The notes beneath the pieces were generated by a model, which saw only the letters and a list, made by a program, of their open reading frames with translations, was not told where the DNA came from and did no database searches. A program made the translations under genes and the position numbers. DNA of 32,637 bases from Bacteroidota bacterium (lineage in GTDB: Bacteria; Bacteroidota; Ignavibacteria; Kapaibacteriales; UBA2268), in assembly GCA_029974985.1 (NCBI GenBank), contig JARKQC010000368.1:1-32637 (forward strand). The letters are read 5' to 3'. Positions 1 to 9,939 of this stretch are shown in pieces. Positions within the stretch are counted from its first letter, which is position 1. Each line of letters begins with the position of its first letter.

Positions 1-1265
1 GCAGGAAACTCCTCATATTCGATACCATAGAAATTATCAACATCAATCCAAAGAATTTGGCTAACGTCCAATGCAGTCTGCCCATATTTATTCAGAGCTT
101 TCAAAATTTCAAATTCAAGAATACGCAATTCCCTATAAGTAATCACCAAGAAATTTCCGCAACCGCAAGCGGGGTCGAGAAATTTTAGATTACTAATTTT
201 TCGATGAAATTCGCGTAATTTAGCCTCCGAACCCGAAATTGAATTAAATTCTTCCCATAATTCATCGAGAAAAAGCGGTTTTATTAGCTTTAAAATATTA
301 GTTTCACTTGTATAATGCGCCCCTAAATTTCTGCGTTCAATGGGATTCATAACGCTTTGGAACATCGAACCGAAAATAGCAGGCGAAATCTTACTCCAAT
401 CGAGATAGCAACACTCCAAGAGCTGTAATCTCATTTTGCTATCAAAGCTCGCAGTCGGCAAAATCTCCTCGAAGAGTTTACCATTAACGTAAGGAAATTC
501 GGCAAGCTGTTCATCAAGATTTTTAAATCGCTTTTCTTGTGGTGTATTAAGCACCTGAAAAAGCTCCTGCAATTTAGCGGCGAGGTCGCTCCCGTCAATA
601 TTAGTGCGTTGTTCGATATAATCCTGAAATTGCTGTTTATTAAAAATCGTAGTATCTTCTGCAAAAAGGCAAAACAATAACCTCACTAAATAAACTTCGA
701 GCGGATGCCCAGTATAACCAATTTCTTTTAGTTTATCGTGGAGTTTTCCCATAAGCTCGGCGGCTTGAATATTAGCAGGATCTTGCTCTTTATAAACTTT
801 CTTTTGATATCCGAGTAAATATCCAAAATGCTGCACATTATTAACAAGTTCATTTAATTTAAACTCAATAATTGTAGTATTTTGGGGCGTCTGCTCATTA
901 TGATTATCTAAATCATATAGTCTAAAATTTTCGAAATCACAAGTAAGAATGTATTTAGGCAATTCGTGTTCTTCGAGGCCGTAAGTATAATCAATTGCTT
1001 GCTTAAATGCTTTGTCGAGGTTTTTTCCTCTACTTTTCATTTCAATAAGAATCGTACCTTTCCAAAGCAAATCAATATACCCGTCGGAATCATCTAATTT
1101 TTTCACTCTATGCTCGAAAGTAGCAACTCTTTTGCTCGAAATACCAAAAACATCAAAAAAATCAATTAAAAAAGGTTTTGCGTCGGCTTCTTCGCGTGAT
1201 GTATCCGCCCAATCAACGGAGAATTTTATAGCTCTTTCTTTAATTTCGTTCCAACTTAACGGCAT
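1..1265 (-). CDS. MmeI-like type IIL restriction-modification enzyme, N-terminal part (runs off the left edge)
   Basis: The reverse strand is open from an ATG at 1265 to the window edge (421 codons plus two bases). A TGA lies in frame three codons upstream, so this ATG is the first possible start. The first ~100 residues look like the nuclease domain of MmeI-type enzymes: D65, then nine residues, then E75-M-K77, which matches the D-X9-E-X-K spacing of MmeI. A helical linker follows. Next come a GAHYTS motif (315-320) and DPACGCGNF (364-372), the S-adenosylmethionine-binding motif I of N6-adenine methyltransferases. The catalytic NPPY/F motif and the target-recognition domain would lie outside the window. 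Family members are about 900 residues long and cut DNA at a distance from the site they methylate on one strand. The family assignment rests on domain order and motifs. An unrelated type I HsdM is unlikely because a nuclease motif precedes the methylase in the same chain. Confidence 0.85.
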   Translation of the reverse strand, partial: MPLSWNEIKERAIKFSVDWADTSREEADAKPFLIDFFDVFGISSKRVATFEHRVKKLDDSDGYIDLLWKGTILIEMKSRGKNLDKAFKQAIDYTYGLEEHELPKYILTCDFENFRLYDLDNHNEQTPQNTTIIEFKLNELVNNVQHFGYLLGYQKKVYKEQDPANIQAAELMGKLHDKLKEIGYTGHPLEVYLVRLLFCLFAEDTTIFNKQQFQDYIEQRTNIDGSDLAAKLQELFQVLNTPQEKRFKNLDEQLAEFPYVNGKLFEEILPTASFDSKMRLQLLECCYLDWSKISPAIFGSMFQSVMNPIERRNLGAHYTSETNILKLIKPLFLDELWEEFNSISGSEAKLREFHRKISNLKFLDPACGCGNFLVITYRELRILEFEILKALNKYGQTALDVSQILWIDVDNFYGIEYEEFP

Positions 1266-1475
1266 ATTTTTTCAAAATTTTAATATAAAAAGAAGTATTT
1301 AAATTGCAAAGTTTGCAAAATACAATTACTCAAAAATCATTATTCTAAAATAACAAAAAATGCTATTAATACAAAATAATTCATTAGGAATTTGTTAATT
1401 TATTCTAAATAGCTTAAGATGTGGCTATCTTAAAAGTTTTACAGGCTTTTAAGGTATTTCATAACAATACAAATT

Positions 1476-1511
1476 AAAAAAAAATCCCCTCCCGAAAAAA
1501 TAGGGGAGGGG
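1476..1511 (-). terminator. Intrinsic terminator of tyrosine phenol-lyase gene
   Basis: An 8-bp G/C-rich stem, CCCCTCCC (1486-1493) with GGGAGGGG (1504-1511), has a ten-base A/T-rich loop. On the minus strand it is followed by a run of Ts (plus-strand As 1476-1484). It lies about 50 bases past the stop codon of the gene at 1559-2944. The rest of the gap 1266-1558 is AT-rich, with nothing else recognisable. Confidence 0.85.
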
Positions 1512-1558
1512 AAAGTGAAATTAAAATAAAACACAATAAATTGAATAATAAAATTGTA

Positions 1559-2944
<1,386 letters not shown>

Positions 2945-3015
2945 TTAATCCTTTTTAAAATAAAAAAAATGTCCGCATATCTTTTTTTTTTAATATATAT
3001 GCTTAATTCAAAATA

Positions 3016-3047
3016 CAAATATAAGTAAATATGATTTTTTACACAAA
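3016..3047 (-). promoter_or_regulatory. Bacteroidota-type promoter of tpl
   Basis: Read on the minus strand, TTTG (3047-3044) is followed after 20 bases by TATATTTG (3023-3016), an exact match to the TAnnTTTG -7 consensus of Bacteroidota with a suitable -33 spacing. Initiation would fall near 3009, giving a leader of about 65 bases. It was found by eye and has not been mapped experimentally. Confidence 0.65.
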
Positions 3048-3135
3048 ATATTTTGATTAAAAGACAATTATTAGTTATTTTTAATTAATATTTTTGACAA
3101 ATTTATTTTTAAAATTAATAGAGAAAGTATTTTAA

Positions 3136-3990
3136 TTGAAAAATAATAAAAAACAAATAATTTATAGAGTTATAAGAATACTATTTATTTTTATAATGAT
3201 GTTATGGTTTTATTCTTGTTCTGAGTCAGCAAGGCACTCACGAGATCCTCGAATTAATTACGATTCTCTTGCTTTGTCAATACCCAAAGGTGATACATTA
3301 ATGTATATCCATAAGAGCATTATAGATACTAACGCTGAATTCAAATATACAATGGATTGCCAATATCCTGAATTTATTCATTTCGAAAATGAATATGTCC
3401 AACGGATAATAAACGAAACAGTCCAAAATAAAATTAAAGAAACAATTGATTTATATAATATTGATCAGGATTATCTATATCACGATACAACTGTAATAAG
3501 AGACGATGAAGTATGGGGGCGGTATAATCCACTAGATAGTGTAGATAAGAGTTATTTATTAATATCTTATGAAATTATGAATAATTCAAAATATTTTTTG
3601 AGTTTAGTTTTATATATTGACCAATATAATGCACTATCTTGGCATTCTATACCATATCATATATCAATGAACTTTAATATGAATACTGGTGAATTAATAA
3701 ATCTCGAAGAGTATTCAGAATTAATACAAGATTCTTTACTAATATATAAAATATCTGATTTTTCTTTTTCAAGATTAATCGAATTAGATGTTTCTGATTC
3801 TGATTGGGTTTATGAAGGTACATATCCATTATGGGAAAATTTTAGAGTTTATAATATAAGAAATGACTCCTTAATTTTGACATTTGATGTTTATCAAGTA
3901 GCTCCATATTCTGAGGGGCATATTCAAATTGGAATGCCATTAAGTATATTTATGAACTCAGAACGACGACGTAAAGAAAAAGAAAAATAA
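3136..3990 (+). CDS. Lipoprotein with DUF4163/DUF3298 (PdaC/RsiV-like) domains
   Basis: 284 residues from a TTG start. The first in-frame ATG would cut away the basic N-terminus of the export signal, so TTG is preferred. KNNKKQ and a hydrophobic stretch lead to FYSC28, a loose lipobox, so lipid attachment at C28 is likely. The middle (about 65-110) has the DUF4163 pattern: an aromatic/Pro strand, then V-x-x-I-I-N-E-T-V. The C-terminal half (about 170-275) fits DUF3298: MNFNMNTGELINL, then FRVYNIRNDSLILTF and YQVAPYSEGHIQIGMPLS. The same pair occurs in deacetylase PdaC and anti-sigma factor RsiV, where it is a carbohydrate- or lysozyme-binding unit. No deacetylase domain or sigma-factor gene is present, so only an envelope-binding role can be inferred. 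The coding sequence is very AT-rich. It precedes the nuo operon in the same direction but is separated by 371 bases. Confidence 0.75.
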   Translation: MKNNKKQIIYRVIRILFIFIMMLWFYSCSESARHSRDPRINYDSLALSIPKGDTLMYIHKSIIDTNAEFKYTMDCQYPEFIHFENEYVQRIINETVQNKIKETIDLYNIDQDYLYHDTTVIRDDEVWGRYNPLDSVDKSYLLISYEIMNNSKYFLSLVLYIDQYNALSWHSIPYHISMNFNMNTGELINLEEYSELIQDSLLIYKISDFSFSRLIELDVSDSDWVYEGTYPLWENFRVYNIRNDSLILTFDVYQVAPYSEGHIQIGMPLSIFMNSERRRKEKEK

Positions 3991-4361
3991 TTATTTTTAG
4001 AAATTTACTGCTCTTTTAAAAAATATTGAAATAATAGATATTTTGCTTAAAAATTTATTTTTTATAAATAATGAATTAAGTATAATAAACTTAAAATATT
4101 GTTAAGACTATATTTTATTGATTAAAATTTACTCATTTTGTATTGATTTTTTAGAAAAAAATACCCAAAATTTGTACACAAAAATTGAATTATTTACATA
4201 TTTATAAGTATTAATAATATATAAGAATTACAAGAAAATAATTTAATATAAATTTTATATATAAAAAGTTGAAATTAAAATAAATTTTATTTTATCTGAT
4301 AAATTGATTAGATTTGTTTAGCTTAATTTAATAAATTAAGATTTTTTAAGGTAAAAAAAAT
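3991..4361 (+). other. AT-rich intergenic region upstream of the nuo operon
   Basis: 371 bases of very AT-rich DNA between the lipoprotein gene and nuoA. I see no gene, no clear terminator hairpin after 3990 and no RNA gene. It must hold the nuo promoter and leader; the one candidate element is listed separately (4309-4316). Confidence 0.6.
4309..4316 (+). promoter_or_regulatory. Possible -7 element of the nuo operon promoter
   Basis: TAGATTTG matches the Bacteroidota -7 consensus TAnnTTTG and lies 46 bases before the nuoA start. No TTTG or TTG is present 19-21 bases upstream, so the -33 half is missing. In DNA this rich in A and T the match could be chance. Confidence 0.3.
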
Positions 4362-4802
4362 ATGCTTACAGAATTTTCAGTAGTTTTAGTTTTCCTAATA
4401 GTAGGTGTTTTATTTGTAGCTGCGGGAATCATAACCGCCGCTTTGATAAGGCCAAGCAATCCAAATCCAAGAAAGAATTCAACTTATGAATCTGGCGAGG
4501 AGCCAATCGGTTCGCCTTGGATACAATTTAATAACCGTTTCTATATCATAGCTTTAGCTTTTATTATATTTGATGTGGAAATTGTTTTATTATTACCTTG
4601 GACTATTGCATTTAAAGAAATAGGTTGGTTTGCCTTTTGGGGAATGTTTGTATTTGCATTTATACTTGGTCTCGGTCTTGCTTATGACTGGGCAAAAGGA
4701 TTGTTGGATTGGGAAAAACCAAATCCACAGATACCCGTATTATCTGATTTGGTCATTACTCGCGAACAATATTTAGAAGAATTAAAAAATAAACAACAAT
4801 AA
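4362..4802 (+). CDS. nuoA: NADH-quinone oxidoreductase subunit A
   Basis: 146 residues with three hydrophobic segments (about 5-30, 60-85 and 92-115). The family core is present: [16 protein letters not shown] before helix 2 and [14 protein letters not shown] within it, including the conserved acidic residues of the quinone-channel region. NuoA is a small membrane subunit that, with NuoH and NuoJ, frames the quinone entry of complex I. It opens the operon and is followed after 14 bases by nuoB. The C-terminal ~35 residues are hydrophilic. ATG 4362 is the natural start, about ten bases after AAGG. Confidence 0.97.
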   Translation: MLTEFSVVLVFLIVGVLFVAAGIITAALIRPSNPNPRKNSTYESGEEPIGSPWIQFNNRFYIIALAFIIFDVEIVLLLPWTIAFKEIGWFAFWGMFVFAFILGLGLAYDWAKGLLDWEKPNPQIPVLSDLVITREQYLEELKNKQQ

Positions 4803-4816
4803 GGTTAGAGATACTA

Positions 4817-5488
4817 ATGGGCTTATTAAATAGATTAGATAATCCTATTGCAAATGATGGTTTTATATTAGGCACAGTCGAGGATTTGCTTAATTGGGGA
4901 CGTAGTAAATCTAGTTGGTATTTACAGTTCGGTTTAGCCTGTTGTGCAATAGAATTTATGGCTGTAAATGCCGCACACTTTGATTTAATGCGATTTGGTT
5001 CGATACCTCGAACATCACCTCGTCAAGCTGATTTTATAATTATTTCAGGTACTGTTACTCTTAAAATGGCTGATCGTATTAAAACTCTTTACGAGCAGAT
5101 GTCAGAGCCACGCTATGTATTATCAATGGGTTCTTGTTCAAATTCGGGTGGTCCTTATTGGGAACACGGTTATCACGTATTAAAAGGAGTGGATAGAATC
5201 ATACCCGTAGATGTTTATGTGCCGGGCTGTCCACCACGCCCCGAAGCTTTTTTCGAAGGAGTTGTAAAACTTCAAAAAATGATTAGCGAGCAAGCAATAT
5301 TTCGTAAAAGAGAAAAAATGAGCGCTGAAGAATTAGCAGAATTGGATTTAAGAAATCAAAAAATGTTTGAATATAATGAAATGGTAAGTAAAGAACTTGC
5401 GGCAGAACTCGAATCACCACAAAAAATAAGATATAGTGGCTATTCTCTTGATTTTTTAAATAAGGATAATGAAAATGTTAGCAAATGA
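4817..5488 (+). CDS. nuoB: NADH-quinone oxidoreductase subunit B (N2 cluster)
   Basis: 223 residues. It binds the terminal iron-sulfur cluster N2, which passes electrons to quinone. All four ligands are visible: C42 and C43 in [10 protein letters not shown]107 in [12 protein letters not shown] and C138 in [11 protein letters not shown]. The protein is longer than many NuoB because of a hydrophilic C-terminal tail after about residue 155. The last 20 bases overlap the start of nuoC, which suggests translational coupling. Confidence 0.97.
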   Translation: MGLLNRLDNPIANDGFILGTVEDLLNWGRSKSSWYLQFGLACCAIEFMAVNAAHFDLMRFGSIPRTSPRQADFIIISGTVTLKMADRIKTLYEQMSEPRYVLSMGSCSNSGGPYWEHGYHVLKGVDRIIPVDVYVPGCPPRPEAFFEGVVKLQKMISEQAIFRKREKMSAEELAELDLRNQKMFEYNEMVSKELAAELESPQKIRYSGYSLDFLNKDNENVSK

Positions 5489-5951
5489 AATTTTTGAATT
5501 ATTAAAAAATGAATTTGGTGATGAAATAATTTCGTTAACCGAAGATGTTACAAACGAAGCATTCATAATTATTAAACCAGAAAGAATAGTAGAAATTGCA
5601 CTATTTTTAAGAGATGAAAAAGAGTTGTTATTTGATTATATGGTAAACCTCTCGGGGCTTGATTATCCAAAGAACTTTACCGTTGTTTATCATCTATATT
5701 CATTAAAACATAAGCATAGAATAGTACTAAAAGTAGAACTCGATAAAGAAAAACCAAACATTCAGAGCGTAGAGCGAGTTTGGAAAACTGCTAATTGGCA
5801 CGAACGCGAAGCCTATGATATGTTTGGAATAATTTTCGATAATCATCCATTTTTAGTTAGAATTTTATCCCCTTATGATTGGGTTGGACATCCTTTAAGA
5901 AAAGATTACAAAGAACCAGAATACTATCACGGTATTAAGGTAGCTTATTAA
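5469..5951 (+). CDS. nuoC: NADH-quinone oxidoreductase subunit C
   Basis: 160 residues of the 30-kDa subunit family, part of the peripheral arm that holds NuoB and NuoD. The signature is [18 protein letters not shown] followed by [17 protein letters not shown]. It is a separate gene, not fused to nuoD as in Escherichia coli. Two starts are possible: ATG 5469 (20-base overlap with nuoB) or ATG 5475 two codons later (14-base overlap). I cannot decide between them from the sequence. Confidence 0.96.
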   Translation: MKMLANEIFELLKNEFGDEIISLTEDVTNEAFIIIKPERIVEIALFLRDEKELLFDYMVNLSGLDYPKNFTVVYHLYSLKHKHRIVLKVELDKEKPNIQSVERVWKTANWHEREAYDMFGIIFDNHPFLVRILSPYDWVGHPLRKDYKEPEYYHGIKVAY

Positions 5952-5980
5952 TTTTGAAATAATAAAAAAATTGAATAAAA

Positions 5981-7135
5981 ATGAGCGAAAAACAATTTAT
6001 TGATGTAGATTTTGGAAGAGTTGAAACTGAGCGAATGAGGATTAATATGGGTCCTCAACATCCTTCGACTCACGGTGTGCTAAGGCTTGAAGTTGAACTT
6101 GATGGCGAAATCGTTACTGAGGTTGTTCCTCATATTGGTTATCTTCATAGATGCTTTGAAAAAACTTGTGAAAAAATGACATATCCACAAGTAATTCCAT
6201 ATATTGACCGAATGGATTACATAGCTTCGATGAATAATGAGCTTCCTTATGTGATGGGTATGGAAAAATTACTCGGTATAAAAGTACCCGAAAGGATAGA
6301 CCTTATTCGTATGGCATTTGTCGAACTTAATAGAATAGCTAATCATCAAATTGCCGTTGCAACATTCGGATTAGACGCTGGAGCTTTTACACCATTTCTA
6401 TATTTGTTTAGAGATAGAGAAATGATTTTAACTCTATTCGAAAAAGCTTCGGGTGGACGTTTACTTTATAATTATTTTTGGGTTGGTGGGCTTATGCACG
6501 ACGTTCCCCCAACTTTCAAACAAGATTGCCTCGATATAATTAAAACAGTTAGAAAAACTAATGAAGAAATTATGGATTTATTAATTCATAATAGTATTTT
6601 TATAGATAGAACAGCTAATGTAGGAATTTTACCCGCAGATGTTGGTATTAATTTCGGAATTAGCGGACCAGTTATAAGAGGCTCTGGTGTGCCTTATGAT
6701 ATACGACGTACAGAACCATACTTACTATATGATAAATTTGATTTTGATGTAATTGTTGGAGATAATCAAATAGGCGTTCTTGGCGATTGCTATAATAGAA
6801 ATATGGTTAGAATGAAAGAAATGGAAGAAAGTTGTAAGATTGTTGAACAAATTATTGCACAATTCCCAGATGAAAGTTCTGACGTTAGAGCATTATGTCC
6901 AAGAAGAGTAAAACCACCGAAAGGCGAAATTTACTCTAAAGCAGAAAATCCCAAAGGCGAATTAGGATTTTATATAGTTAGCGATGGCTCGGTTTATCCA
7001 TATAGAATGCGTCCAAGAGCAACGAGCTTTGTTAATTTAAGTGTTCTTCCAGAAATTTCAAAAGGCTATATGATAGCTGATTTGATTATGATTTTAGGTA
7101 GCCTTGATATCGTTCTTGGCGAGATTGATAGATAA
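5981..7135 (+). CDS. nuoD: NADH-quinone oxidoreductase subunit D
   Basis: 384 residues of the 49-kDa, hydrogenase-like subunit that forms the quinone pocket with NuoB. The N-terminal motif INMGPQHPSTHGVLR supplies the conserved histidines near the quinone head. HIGYLHRCFEK and the C-terminal VLGEIDR are also typical. The length is normal for an unfused NuoD. The next gene, after 33 bases, is nuoH; nuoE, nuoF and nuoG, which usually follow nuoD, are absent and no remnant is visible in the gap. Confidence 0.97.
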   Translation: MSEKQFIDVDFGRVETERMRINMGPQHPSTHGVLRLEVELDGEIVTEVVPHIGYLHRCFEKTCEKMTYPQVIPYIDRMDYIASMNNELPYVMGMEKLLGIKVPERIDLIRMAFVELNRIANHQIAVATFGLDAGAFTPFLYLFRDREMILTLFEKASGGRLLYNYFWVGGLMHDVPPTFKQDCLDIIKTVRKTNEEIMDLLIHNSIFIDRTANVGILPADVGINFGISGPVIRGSGVPYDIRRTEPYLLYDKFDFDVIVGDNQIGVLGDCYNRNMVRMKEMEESCKIVEQIIAQFPDESSDVRALCPRRVKPPKGEIYSKAENPKGELGFYIVSDGSVYPYRMRPRATSFVNLSVLPEISKGYMIADLIMILGSLDIVLGEIDR

Positions 7136-7168
7136 AAATAATTTGATATTAACATAACAAGATAAATT

Positions 7169-8218
7169 ATGGAACAAAATTTTGTATATTCTTTATTTGG
7201 TGATGGAATATTTTTCTACCTCACCGTAATATTAATACCGCTTTTATTTATTTTGATTTATGCTTTGATAGCAATATTAGGCGAATTGAAAATTGCCTCG
7301 TGGGTTCAAGATAGATTAGGACCTATGCGTACAGGTTGGAAAGGTGTGCTTCAGCCATTAGCCGAAGTTATTAAATTATTACAAAAAGAGGATATTGTGC
7401 CAGATGCCGCAAATAGACCACTTTTTAATCTTGCACCTTTCGTTATGTTTACCGGTGCTTTTGCCGCATTAGCTGCGTTACCATTTGCCGCTAATTTTGT
7501 TCCAGCACATTTGAATATTGGATTGTTCTATGTATTTGCAATCAGTGCATTTGGTATTATTGGTATAGTTATGGGTGGTTGGGCTTCTAATAATAAATAT
7601 TCTTTATTAGGTGCTATGCGTGGTGTTTCTCAAATGGTGAGTTACGAAATCCCTATAGCACTTGCAATTTTATCTATTGCCGCTCTCGCCGGTTCGCTTG
7701 ATTTGCAAGATATTATTAATCAACAAGGTGGCGGATTCTGGAATTGGAATATTTTCGGCGGTTACGGTTCATTTTTGAAAATATTAGTTATTCCGTTTAC
7801 TTTGACATTATTTATTATACATTTTGTTGGTGGATTAGCTGAAACCAATCGCGTACCTTTTGATATTCCAGAAGGTGAGTCAGAAATCGTTGCTGGTTAT
7901 CATACAGAATATAGTGGTATGAAATTCGCAATGTTTTTCTTTGCTGAATACGCAAATATGTTTACTATTTCCGCTGTCATAGCAATATGTTTTTTAGGTG
8001 GTTGGCAATCTCCATTTGGTGATTTCTTAAACCAACCATTTATGCAACCAGTTTGGTTTATATTAAAATCTCTACTTTTGGTATTTGTTCAAATTTGGTT
8101 ACGTTGGACGCTACCAAGATTTAGAGTTGACCAATTAATGTTTTTAACTTGGAAAGTAATGACTCCAACTGCTTTCGTATGCTTTATAGCTATTGTAATT
8201 TGGAGTATGCTTAGATAA
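7169..8218 (+). CDS. nuoH: NADH-quinone oxidoreductase subunit H
   Basis: 349 residues with about eight membrane helices. NuoH connects the quinone site to the proton-pumping arm. Family motifs: QDRLGPMRTGWKGVLQPLAE (quinone-channel loop), GWASNNKYSLLGAMR, and AETNRVPFDIPEGESE with the conserved acidic cluster of the E-channel. WLRWTLPRFRVDQLM near the end is also standard. Full length, no anomaly seen. Confidence 0.97.
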   Translation: MEQNFVYSLFGDGIFFYLTVILIPLLFILIYALIAILGELKIASWVQDRLGPMRTGWKGVLQPLAEVIKLLQKEDIVPDAANRPLFNLAPFVMFTGAFAALAALPFAANFVPAHLNIGLFYVFAISAFGIIGIVMGGWASNNKYSLLGAMRGVSQMVSYEIPIALAILSIAALAGSLDLQDIINQQGGGFWNWNIFGGYGSFLKILVIPFTLTLFIIHFVGGLAETNRVPFDIPEGESEIVAGYHTEYSGMKFAMFFFAEYANMFTISAVIAICFLGGWQSPFGDFLNQPFMQPVWFILKSLLLVFVQIWLRWTLPRFRVDQLMFLTWKVMTPTAFVCFIAIVIWSMLR

Positions 8219-8241
8219 TTTAAAAAATAGAGAGTATAAAA

Positions 8242-9036
8242 ATGAATTATTTCAGAAAAATATATGAATGGCTTATCACTGCGATAAAAGGTATGTTAAT
8301 AACTTTCGACCACTTAGGTCAACAGAAAGTTACTAATCAATATCCCGAAATATATCACCCTATTAAATCTGGTGATATGCCATTAATTGCAAGAAACCGC
8401 TTATTTGTAGATATGGACGGATGCGACGGATGTGATAGTTGTGCTAAAGCTTGCCCCGTAGCTTGTATTACAGTAGAGTCTGTGCGCGTAACTCCGGGCG
8501 ATGAAAATGTTCCAGATATGAATAACGGAAAACCAAGAAAAACTTGGGTTACAAAACATGAAATAGATTTTGCTAAATGCTGTTTTTGTTCTCTTTGTAC
8601 ATTTGTATGCCCAACAGATGCTATTACTATGACTCAAGAATTTGAATATTCTGAATTTGATAGAGATAAACTCATTTATAATTTTACTAATCTTAGTCCA
8701 GAGCAAGTTATAGAAAAACAAAAAATGTTTGAAGAGCATCAAATTGCAAAGAAAAAAGAACAAGAAGAAAAGAAAAAAGCAGAAGCAGAAGCAAAAAAAT
8801 TAGCAGAAATCGAAGCCGCTAAAAAAGCCGAAGAATCTAAACCAAGCGAAGGCGAGACTACACCTAAAGCTGATTCTAATGCTCAAATAAGCGAAACTAC
8901 TGCTATGAAAGAAGAAACAAAAGTATTATCACCAGAAGAAGAAGCAAAACAAAAAGAACGCGAAGCAAGACGCGCTGAAAACGAACGTAAACGCGCTGAA
9001 AGGCTTGCAGCTGCAAAATCTAATGAAAATACTTGA
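8242..9036 (+). CDS. nuoI: NADH-quinone oxidoreductase subunit I with long charged C-terminal extension
   Basis: 264 residues. The N-terminal ~150 are a normal NuoI with two [4Fe-4S] sites: C61, C64, C67, C71 and C113, C116, C119, C123, each in the CxxCxxCxxxCP pattern, separated by a loop of about 40 residues. These clusters (N6a/N6b) lead electrons to NuoB. From about residue 155 the chain becomes almost entirely Lys, Glu, Ala and Arg (blocks such as KKKEQEEKKKAEAEAKK and EEEAKQKEREARRAENER), predicted as helix or coiled coil with a Ser/Thr/Pro-rich break near 200-225. Typical bacterial NuoI ends near 160-180, so this is about 100 residues of extra tail. The frame remains open with the same base usage, so a frameshift artefact is unlikely. 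Confidence 0.95.
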   Translation: MNYFRKIYEWLITAIKGMLITFDHLGQQKVTNQYPEIYHPIKSGDMPLIARNRLFVDMDGCDGCDSCAKACPVACITVESVRVTPGDENVPDMNNGKPRKTWVTKHEIDFAKCCFCSLCTFVCPTDAITMTQEFEYSEFDRDKLIYNFTNLSPEQVIEKQKMFEEHQIAKKKEQEEKKKAEAEAKKLAEIEAAKKAEESKPSEGETTPKADSNAQISETTAMKEETKVLSPEEEAKQKEREARRAENERKRAERLAAAKSNENT

Positions 9037-9084
9037 TTGATAAATTTTTTAATTGAAAATATTAACAATAAAACATAAATCATT

Positions 9085-9585
9085 ATGAATTGGTATGATA
9101 TAGTTTTTTATGGATTTGCTGTCATAGTTCTTGTATCAGCTGTTGGAGTTGTATTCTCAAGAAAAATGATGTATGCCGCATTTTCACTTTTATTTACATT
9201 TTTTGGTGTAGCAGGGCTATATGTACTTTTAAGTGCTGATTTTATTGCTGTAACACAAATAATGGTCTATATTGGTGGTATTCTAATATTAATAATATTT
9301 GGTGTGATGCTTACATCAAAATTTGTTGACCTCGAAATAAAAAGTGGAACTACTGGAACAGTGCAATATGTCCTTGCTGGAATTGCAACTTTATTGGTTG
9401 CATCGTTTCTAATATATTTATATTTAAATATAAATTGGGTACAAAACACAGTGCCTGATGTTGAATCAACTACAAAGCAAATTGGACTATTGCTTATGAC
9501 TGAATATTTTATGGCATTTCAGGTTGCCGCTGTATTATTGCTCCTTGCTTTTATAGGGGCAGCTAAAATTGCAAGAAGAAAGTAA
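9085..9585 (+). CDS. nuoJ: NADH-quinone oxidoreductase subunit J
   Basis: 166 residues with five hydrophobic segments. NuoJ is a membrane subunit whose third helix undergoes the turnover-linked pi-bulge change. AAFSLLFTFFGVAGLYVLL, then FIAVTQIMVYIGGILILIIF, is the diagnostic helix 2-3 region with the conserved YIGGI. It follows nuoI after a 48-base gap. The translation start is the first ATG of the open frame; no good Shine-Dalgarno is visible. Confidence 0.95.
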   Translation: MNWYDIVFYGFAVIVLVSAVGVVFSRKMMYAAFSLLFTFFGVAGLYVLLSADFIAVTQIMVYIGGILILIIFGVMLTSKFVDLEIKSGTTGTVQYVLAGIATLLVASFLIYLYLNINWVQNTVPDVESTTKQIGLLLMTEYFMAFQVAAVLLLLAFIGAAKIARRK

Positions 9586-9608
9586 ATATAATTGTTGGAA
9601 AAATAAAA

Positions 9609-9917
9609 ATGACAATTGGATTACCACATTACTTAATAATTAGTGCTGTACTATTCTCACTCGGTATTTTTGGTATTATAACTCGAAGAAATGCGATTAT
9701 GGTGCTTATGAGTATGGAACTAATACTAAATTCTGCTAATATAAATTTTATTGCATTTGCAAAATTTGGTGGAATGAACTTCAACGGACATATTGCTGCT
9801 ATGTTTGTGATTATACTCGCTGCTGCAGAAGTTGCCGTTGCTTTGGCTATCGTGTTGAATATTTATCATAATTTTCATCACGTTAATATTGATGATATCA
9901 GTAAATTGAAAGAATAA
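9609..9917 (+). CDS. nuoK: NADH-quinone oxidoreductase subunit K
   Basis: 102 residues, three membrane helices, the usual size. It carries the two membrane glutamates of the half-channel: E37 in MSMELILNSANINF and E74 in AAAEVAVALAIVL. NuoK is the MrpC-like subunit that lies between NuoJ and the antiporter-like NuoN/NuoM/NuoL. Gaps of 23 and 22 bases to its neighbours. Confidence 0.96.
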   Translation: MTIGLPHYLIISAVLFSLGIFGIITRRNAIMVLMSMELILNSANINFIAFAKFGGMNFNGHIAAMFVIILAAAEVAVALAIVLNIYHNFHHVNIDDISKLKE

Positions 9918-9939
9918 TAATAATTAATAGAAACTAACT

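Noticed and set aside
1012..1302. 96-codon plus-strand open frame over the restriction-modification gene
   Set aside because: It lies antisense to the MmeI-like frame, which has conserved motifs and continues for 421 codons; no recognisable protein.
8401..8763. 120-codon minus-strand open frame inside nuoI
   Set aside because: It is the shadow of the cysteine-rich and Lys/Glu-rich nuoI sequence; low-complexity translation and no signal for a start.
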